Part shown: positions 57,629-64,000 of the stretch, piece by piece
How the letters are laid out: every line of letters starts with the position of its first letter
Position numbering within the stretch: the first letter of the stretch is position 1
NCBI GenBank assembly: GCA_963854835.1
Contig: OY978529.1
Location: 40,606,055 to 40,670,054 of the forward strand
Direction: 5' to 3'
Length of the DNA stretch: 64,000 nucleotides
Origin: Megamerina dolium
Taxonomy: Eukaryota; Arthropoda; Insecta; Diptera; Megamerinidae
Position numbers and translations under genes: made by a program
The notes under the pieces: model-generated
Told to the model about the DNA's origin: nothing
The model's database searches: none
The model's input: the letters and a program-made list of their open reading frames with translations, nothing else

Positions 57629-58836
57629 ACTACAATTTCTTTCTTTTTCAGTTCAAAGTCTGACATTTGCGAAAATGGATCGCTTAACTATCGCACAAAG
57701 CATTAAAATTGTAAAAACCTACTACAAAATTGGTGATTCTGCCACAGCCACATATCGTGCTTTAAGAGGAGATTATGGTTTACATAATCGTCCAACTACG
57801 CAAGCAATTGGCAAATATGACAGATATTGTAAGGCCTGTGCATCATCGTTTCGCTCGTACCACCGAAAATATCGCTGCTGTAAGTGAAAGTGTTGCCGAA
57901 GACCCGAATGTGTCGATTCCTCGTCGTTCTCAGGAATTAGGACTGTCTTACGGCACATTATGGCGTATTTTGCATTTGGATCTACACCTACATCCATATA
58001 AAATCCAGCTCACACAACAACTGAAGCCAGCTGACCATTCACAACGTCGTAGATACGTCGAATGGGTGCTTGAACAACAGTCGGTAGACGGCGATTTTTC
58101 GAACAAAATTTTCTTCAGCGACGAAGCACATTTCTCACTCGGTGGATATGTTAACAAACAAAATTGTCGTATTTGGGGTTCTGAGAATCCTCAAGTAATT
58201 GAAGAGAGGCCACTACATCCACAAAAAGTCACTGCTTGGTGCGCTCTTTGGTTCGGAGGTGTGATTGGACCTTACTTCTTCGAAAACGACGATGGAACGA
58301 CTGTCACCGTCAATTCGGAGCGTTATGGTCATATGATAACCGACTTTTTTTTGCCTGCTATTGAAGAATACGACTTAGAGAATATGTGGTTTCAACAAGA
58401 CGGTGCCACATGCCACACAACTCGAGCGAATATGGCTTTATTGCAAGAGAAATTTTCTGGCCGCGTAATTTCTCGTCGTGGCGATATCAAGTGGCCACCA
58501 AGATCATGCGATTGGACACCGCTTGACTTTTTTTTGTGGGGCTACGCGAAAGACCGTGTTTATGCAGATAAACCTTTAACTCTTGAGTACCTAAAAACCA
58601 ACATTCGTCACGTTATGGCTGAGATACCGCCCAATATGAATCAAAAAGTGGTCGAAAATTACCTCAAAAGAATCGATGCTTGCAACAATTCGCGTGGTGG
58701 TCATTTAAATGATGTAGTATTTCACACATAATGTCAACGTTCAAACTTTATAATAAAAAAGAAATATCATGATAAAAAATATTTTATATGTGTTTTATTT
58801 ACATTTCCTTTTGAAACCGCAAAATGGATAACCCTT
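57629..58836 (+). mobile_element. rosa-like DD41D transposon, copy 2 (5'-truncated)
   Basis: The right inverted repeat (CCGCAAAATGGATAACCCTT) and TA at 58837-58838 are present. The left repeat is absent, since similarity to copy 1 begins only at ACAATTTCTTTCTTTTTCAG (57629). It encodes the almost intact transposase described at 57675-58731. It lies 200 bp after SINE copy 6. Confidence 0.9.
57675..58731 (+). pseudogene. DD41D (rosa-like) transposase, one frameshift from open
   Basis: The N-terminal frame starts MDRLTIAQSIKIVKTYYKIG at 57675 (helix-turn-helix region). A 29-base net deletion at about 57808-57818 relative to copy 1 shifts the frame. From there 58731 is reached without a stop. 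The catalytic triad is visible in the C-terminal frame: Asp in FFSDEAHF, Asp in WFQQDGATCHT, Asp in TPLDFFLWG. There are 92 residues between the first two and 41 between the last two, the DD41D spacing. The C-terminus NNSRGGHLNDVVFHT is typical of the group. As it stands the product is not made full length, and the left terminal repeat is missing, so the copy is immobile. It could donate sequence only by recombination. Confidence 0.88.
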
Positions 58837-58838
58837 TA

Positions 58839-61669
58839 TATAAGGCATAAGTATCTTTAAAAAGATATTTACGAGATAAATCTAATGAGATCTGTCATAC
58901 AATTTAGCCCTCTAGGGGCACTGTGGAAACGGTCGAAGCGAAAATTATAAAAAAAATAATAAATTTTGTACGAGAGCCCATCTAAACAATGGAGATAAAC
59001 GGTAGATATCATTACAAAAAATGTTAAAGAGCAAAAATTGATGGGAGTTGGTCATACACTTTAACCCACTGGAGGCGATTTCGAATATTTCAATAAATGT
59101 TTGAACTTTCATCATTGTGTGTATTTGGGTTAAGAAATATAAAAACTATAATAAATTACTCACTTACTTACTTACTTAATTACTTACTAATAAATTACAT
59201 GCTCTTAATTAAAGCGTCTTCTTTCTCAAAGAAGAAACATAATAGAAATCCATGTTGATCGAAGAATTTGCATATTTTTGTCTACCGGGTGCGAATATGC
59301 GTGACTATATTAATTACCTGCATGACAAATAATACTGACAATGCTGTGTCAGCTAGTCAATTATGTGCGCGGTCAGTGTACACTATATGCGTAGCACTTT
59401 TACATTTTTTATGAGCTATACTCGTATGTATGTTGTATACAATATGTTGGTGTGAATAATAAAATCGTTGAAAGACGAAACACATAAATCAAATTATGGT
59501 CAACAGACAAAATGAAAAAAAAAACCAGCAAAAACAACACCAACAACAACAACAATAAGACAAACATATACATAATTGTGTTAGTAACATTTTATTGTTA
59601 TTGTTATTTATGCAAGAATAATCGCAACAAAAAAGAAATAATGTAAGCATATAAAATATATATATATTTTTTTTTAAATATCGTACACAAGCAAGAGCGG
59701 AAACGGATATTAATATTAAGCATGTGAATGTGAAAGATTCACGCGAAATATAAATACGCATATAGTGTACAAAATGTATGGGTACTTAGTAGAAGCAATA
59801 TAGGAAACACAATGGAAATGAAAAAAAAAAAACAATTAATAAAACTGGCAAAATATATGAGCTGTGAGATCGAACTTTAAAACCACGAACATTTTAATTA
59901 AAGTGTAAACATTTGTTATGAATTTAAGTAACGTTTGATGTGGGGGTGTAATATGTACACATTCGTAGACAGAGAGAATGAAAGTTTTGTTGATATATGG
60001 TCTTTCAGCTTTGCATTTTCTTCTTTTCTTTCTTCTTTCTTTGTTCATATTTTATTAATATTTGTATGTGCGTTTTTTTTTTCATTAACATAATTCTTTT
60101 TTGTTTTACATTTTTGTTCAAATGAACTTCATTGAAAGAATTTAATTTTTTTTTCTTTTTCCAGCTTACACTTGCATATTTGTTATTATCATGTTTCGTA
60201 TTGTTTTAACACTCAGTTTGTTTCTTTTGTAATGTAAAAAAAAACCATCTTTCGATTTTATTCTGCTGTTCATTTTATTTTATACAGCATTGTATGTAGT
60301 AAGTATTATAGCTTTGTGTTGTAATTCATATTGTAATCATTCGTACTAGGTTAAGAGTGCTTCATTTGTATGTAAATATTATATGGTATATATCGATAAC
60401 GGTGCATTTTTAATGTAAACACAACATTATGCAAGTTGTTATTTATTGTCATGAACTACATATATATATATATTTAGCTCTATGTACTTACATAAAAGAA
60501 AAGAAAAGAAAAGCTATAACATAAAATCAAATGAGTAACATGGAAATTTGAAAAAAAAATAACGTTATTTGGCAAGAAGAAATAGGGAGAATATGACTAA
60601 AAAATATATTTAATTTCATGAGTAATCTATTTTAATGTTCTAAGTAAATTTTAATTACTTTACCCTAAATAATATTGTCAATAGAGGAGAGTATAGGACT
60701 CGTTGTCACCTTTACCACCTTGGGCCTATTGTAACATGATACTTTACTCTACACAGAAGTTCAAAGCAGTTAATAAACTGACTATGATTATTAAAAGTTG
60801 ATTCTTAAACTAAAATATAACAGAATATTATTAGGATAAGTTAAGTTATTAGGATAGCTAAAGATAAACTAAACAAGAATTACAAAATTAGAAGGTTGGA
60901 ATGACATTGAAAGAAAAATATCTATATTGGAGCTTAAATTTTCCGCAGAAATCAGGGGACGTGTCTCGATACTAATCAAACAAATTGCAATATACGATTG
61001 TGAGTTGAAAAGCTGCTGCCATGAGACACAAATGGCGCCAGCAGCCAAAATTTTTTATTGGCATTCTATATTTTCTGTGAGGGTCGATCAATCGAGACTG
61101 GGGGAACTCTAGAGGAAATGTGACACCGCGTATTAGTATATGCCAAATGGCCCATATTGAATTCAATGCCCAATTCATGGATTAGTTTGCTGTTGGCAGA
61201 TACAATGTGGTTCCATGGGAGTGTTCTATGATAAACGTGTGGTATTGTTTTCATGATTTTGTTTGATGAGACCACCTCGCGTTCATTAAGAGCTCCCACA
61301 TACTAGCAAAGAAGGTGTCTGAGGTTGATTTTAATGGCCCGAAATCCGCTATGTTACTTCCCTCTGGAGCAATCAAGGCCACAAACATCGCTCGGACTAC
61401 TTCAGCCCATACGTTGAATTGGCAGATCGAGAGCAGTGGGATATTATGTCTAAGTCCGACAGAAAAATACAAACTTTTTTATATAGAAAAGCGTTAAAAG
61501 AGTCTACGACGTTTGTCGTTGTTTTCTAAATTAATATGCGGTTTCTTACAGCAAAGTACATACTATGGGCTACAGGTCTCTCGCATGTTACGGTAATCAA
61601 TATTTTATATTACAACTCGATTTTGAGAAAAGTATCGTCATCGCTTGTAATATTATGTAAATACATTAC
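58839..61669. other. Intergenic DNA with a GC-richer unassigned segment
   Basis: 58839-60900 is AT-rich with ACTT and TATA simple repeats. At about 60960-61480 the sequence becomes GC-richer and open on the minus strand in two overlapping frames. One contains LPWNHIVSANSKLIHELGIE then GHLAYTNTRCHISSRVPPVS. The other contains FNVWAEVVRAMFVALIAPEG then NIADFGPLKSTSDTFFASMW. I recognise no family. It may be a decayed transposon or host pseudogene. Confidence 0.3.
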
Positions 61670-62400
61670 TAAATGTCAGAGACTATAAGAAAACCAAAAC
61701 AATGCAATTTACCGGGTGAGTTTTCTTCGAAGAAGGCAGCTACGGTCCCACCTATCGAAAAGGTCTTTCATTTTTGGAATTTGAAGCAAATAATTGTCAT
61801 AGACTCTCTGCGGAAAGGAAGAACAATTACAAGTATTGGGCTAATCGATAAAATAATTAATGAAGATACTGCTTGAACCAACAGTAATCGCACATCGTTG
61901 ACTCGATGACAACATCTGAATACAATATTATATGTTAAAGACCAAACGATAGTTAAAAACAAAGAATATTTCAGGGTAAGTCAAAGACAATCTCGTCGGT
62001 AAAATAGGCCATGGCCAAAATTATTTGAAATTCGAAGGGAATAAGCCTTTAAAGCTTTTAGCAGACAGAAAGTACAACCATGAAGGAGTACTAAAGAATA
62101 TTATTGGACCGGTTGAATGAGAAACTGAAAAAGGTACGGCTCGATTTAGATAATCACATTTCATCACATTTAAAAATTTCATGAATTCATCTCTATGAAG
62201 TGATGGCGCATCCAACCGCGTCTGGTTTTCTACGACTTTATTCTATTTGATAACATGAAAGTATGGCTCGGAGGAAAAAATTAAACTTAACTTATGGTAG
62301 AAACAGTGGCATATTGTGCAGTGTTTAACAAGTTAGATTTTTCGGAGGGATTAAAGATATTACAGGAATACGTCGAAAAAAAAAATAAATTTAGCTTGCG
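61670..62400 (+). mobile_element. Decayed mariner transposase (catalytic and C-terminal parts)
   Basis: The plus strand reads SETIRKPKQCNLPGEFSSKK, AATVPPIEKVFHFWNLKQ and IIVIDSLRKGRTI. This is the classic mariner order ETK..S.QW...PGEP.PKKAK then GKVM..VFWD.KGI..IDYL.KGKTI. Further on come an EYYWTGLNEKLKKVRLD-like stretch, NMKVWLGGK, and KLDFSEGLKILQEYVEKKNK as the C-terminus. Several frameshifts and stops interrupt it. No terminal repeats were found. Confidence 0.75.
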
Positions 62401-63317
62401 CCTTCAGTCCTTACGATTAATAATACTGGAAGAGAAGTTTGTCCAAAGTTTTCTGGCGCTACACTGCCAAATAAAAGCATAGGTAAACTCCAATTTCTTT
62501 CTTCACTAAATATTTATAAATGGAACTATGAAGTGTTCGTTTTATAATTGGAAACTTTTTGGCGGTATACATAATTACACACACACACACACACACACAC
62601 AACAATCCCCCAACCAATAGTGAAAAGTATGGTACACATCTATGCATATATTTGCATGCGATGAAAAGCATATTTCGTTCACACGCTTCTTCAAAATGAG
62701 TCAATACGTTTAATGATTTTGAATGAATGTGGGTTTCATTAGCATTTAATTAAACAAACAAATAAATAAACAACGATGAAATAATTTCATTAAATTTTGT
62801 AGATATACTATATGTAAGTAAATATATTTTGAGTTAATAAATTATTGTTGCTAATACAAGTACATGCATCTATGAGCTATTTGGTTTAAGTATGTACATA
62901 CTGTTGTTTGGTGTATGTAAATGATCAGTTTATTTATCTATGCGAATATAAATACGTGCTATTACTTCGAAAAATTTATTAAATTTTGCATAATAAAAGG
63001 AAATACACTGACTGTTAAGAAGACATACATAGGCATTTGTAGTGGATCAAATTACCATATTTAAAGAAAAACATTCGTAATGTTTTATTCCACTAAATAT
63101 TTATTGCTTGATTGCTTAATTAGGAGGCGAAAATTATATGCGTACCTATACAATAAGGGAATTTATATGATTTGATGGACATAAGGCGCAAGCTTTATTT
63201 TCGACGCAGAATTGGAACAGTAAGAGTAAAAGTTTTGATAAGGTTAAGCACTTGATCGTTTTTTCTAGTAATATTTCAACATTTACTCAACAAAAAAAAA
63301 CTAAAATATTATAGAAA
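62401..63317. other. AT-rich intergenic DNA with a (CA)n tract
   Basis: An (AC)n microsatellite lies at about 62575-62600. Nothing else is recognised. Confidence 0.5.
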
Positions 63318-63319
63318 TA

Positions 63320-64000
63320 CAAGGTGCGACACTTATGTATTAAGACTGCCTCTAGAAAACACAATTAAAACACGATATCTGCTAATTTTTCCGTATGTTT
63401 ATTCGAAATATTCTCCTCCTGATTCGATACACTTGTTACATCGATTTAATAGTGATTCAAACGCGTGTTCCAGCTCATTTTTCGGAATTGCCTCCAGTGT
63501 TCTCGTCGAAGCCCGTTGTATGGTCTGAATGTCATCAAAGAAGCATACTGTCAATTTCAATTTCAGTTTTGGGAACAAAAAGAAGTCGCACGGTGCCAAA
63601 TCAGGTGAATACGGCGGGTGATTCAACACACATACCTGATTCCGAGCCAAAAATTGACGAACAATGAGTGCTGTGTGACTCGGTGCATTATCGTGCAATA
63701 GAAATCAAGTTTTTGGATCGCGGTATTCTGGTCGAACACGACGGGTTCTAGACATCAAACACTTCAAAACTTCGAGGTAACATGCGGAAGTAACTGTTTG
63801 ATCAGTTGGAACAATTTCTTTGGGGATAATTCTTTTGCGATCGAAAAATGTGATGAGCATTGTTTTGATTTTCGATGAAACTTTTCCTGTTTTTTAGCTT
63901 GTAGTGAGTTTTTGATTTCCATTCCGCACTTTGACGCTTGGTTTCTGAATCGTATTGGAAAAACCATGTTTCATCACCAGTAACAATTGTTTTCAGGAAG
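63320..64000 (-). mobile_element. Mariner element, same family as mariner C, cut by the window end
   Basis: It starts after TA (63318-63319) with CAAGGTGCGACACTTATGTA, the same terminal repeat as at 26062. The minus strand encodes a transposase C-terminus: HDNAPSHTALIVRQFL (second catalytic Asp), NHPPYSPDLAPCDFFLFPKL (third catalytic Asp), ending KCIESGGEYFE. A stop precedes the HDNAP stretch. Upstream in another frame the sequence reads QYDSETKRQSAEWKS, so the copy has at least one frameshift. More of it lies beyond 64000, so its left part cannot be judged. Confidence 0.85.

Noticed and set aside
59161..59190. ACTTACTT run as another RTE-like tail
   Set aside because: No CGATTTAGGC or ATGTGGC tail sequence follows, so it is only a simple repeat.

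Overview
This is a stretch of AT-rich nuclear DNA from a higher dipteran, most likely a tephritid fruit fly. The evidence for that is inference from content: short phase-0 introns, TATA/ACAGT insect core promoters, many mariner-type transposons, and two copies of a DD41D transposon resembling the 'rosa' group described from tephritids. There are no rRNA, true tRNA or CRISPR features and no prokaryotic operon structure.

Genes. Three host genes are supported, all members of one small family: 7184-7901 (+), 21720-22452 (-) and 29176-30143 (+). Each has a signal-peptide first exon, a short phase-0 intron, and one long second exon for a helical protein that has no cysteine in its mature part. All share a core S/T-E-(D/E)-x-L-I-x3-L-x2-H block and a TATA box about 34 bases from an ACAGT initiator. 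A fourth copy (16826-18545, +) is a dead duplicate of the first gene, split by a retrotransposon that landed at its exon 1/intron 1 border and left a 13-bp target-site duplication. The family's function is unknown to me.

Repeats. Nearly everything else recognisable is mobile DNA, much of it nested. (1) Mariner-type elements and deletion derivatives lie at 710-1158, 6352-6777, 10470-10810, 12642-13522, 26062-26617, 38395-38890, 43070-43200, 61670-62400 and 63320 to the window end. (2) Two rosa-like DD41D copies lie at 34359-38377 and 57629-58836. (3) A tRNA-derived SINE family has six copies. (4) An RTE-like non-LTR element with a TAAG-type 3' tail has a 1.4-kb copy and a 0.3-kb copy, plus tail-like fragments. 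(5) There is one Jockey-like relic. (6) One MITE at 30280-30712 has perfect 28-bp terminal inverted repeats. (7) A large repeat of about 1.3-1.7 kb has inverted TATACCCTGCATA ends, a GTCGGC/GCCGAC hairpin near one end, about 150-bp internal modules and a CGGA microsatellite; I read it as a Helentron-like rolling-circle element. It occurs at 23571-24854, 35683-38300 (head-to-tail dimer), 50238-51315 (inverted) and 53483-56750 (tandem), with an old copy at 2812-4330.

Layout. 1-7 kb: relic transposons. 7-30 kb: the gene family with the pseudogene and an unexplained inverted-decamer array (21045-21350). 30-44 kb: nested transposons and SINEs. 44-50 kb: unassigned AT-rich DNA. 50-59 kb: Helentron-like arrays and rosa copy 2. 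59-64 kb: AT-rich DNA and mariner relics. Precise target-site duplications at several nested insertions let the order of events be read directly.
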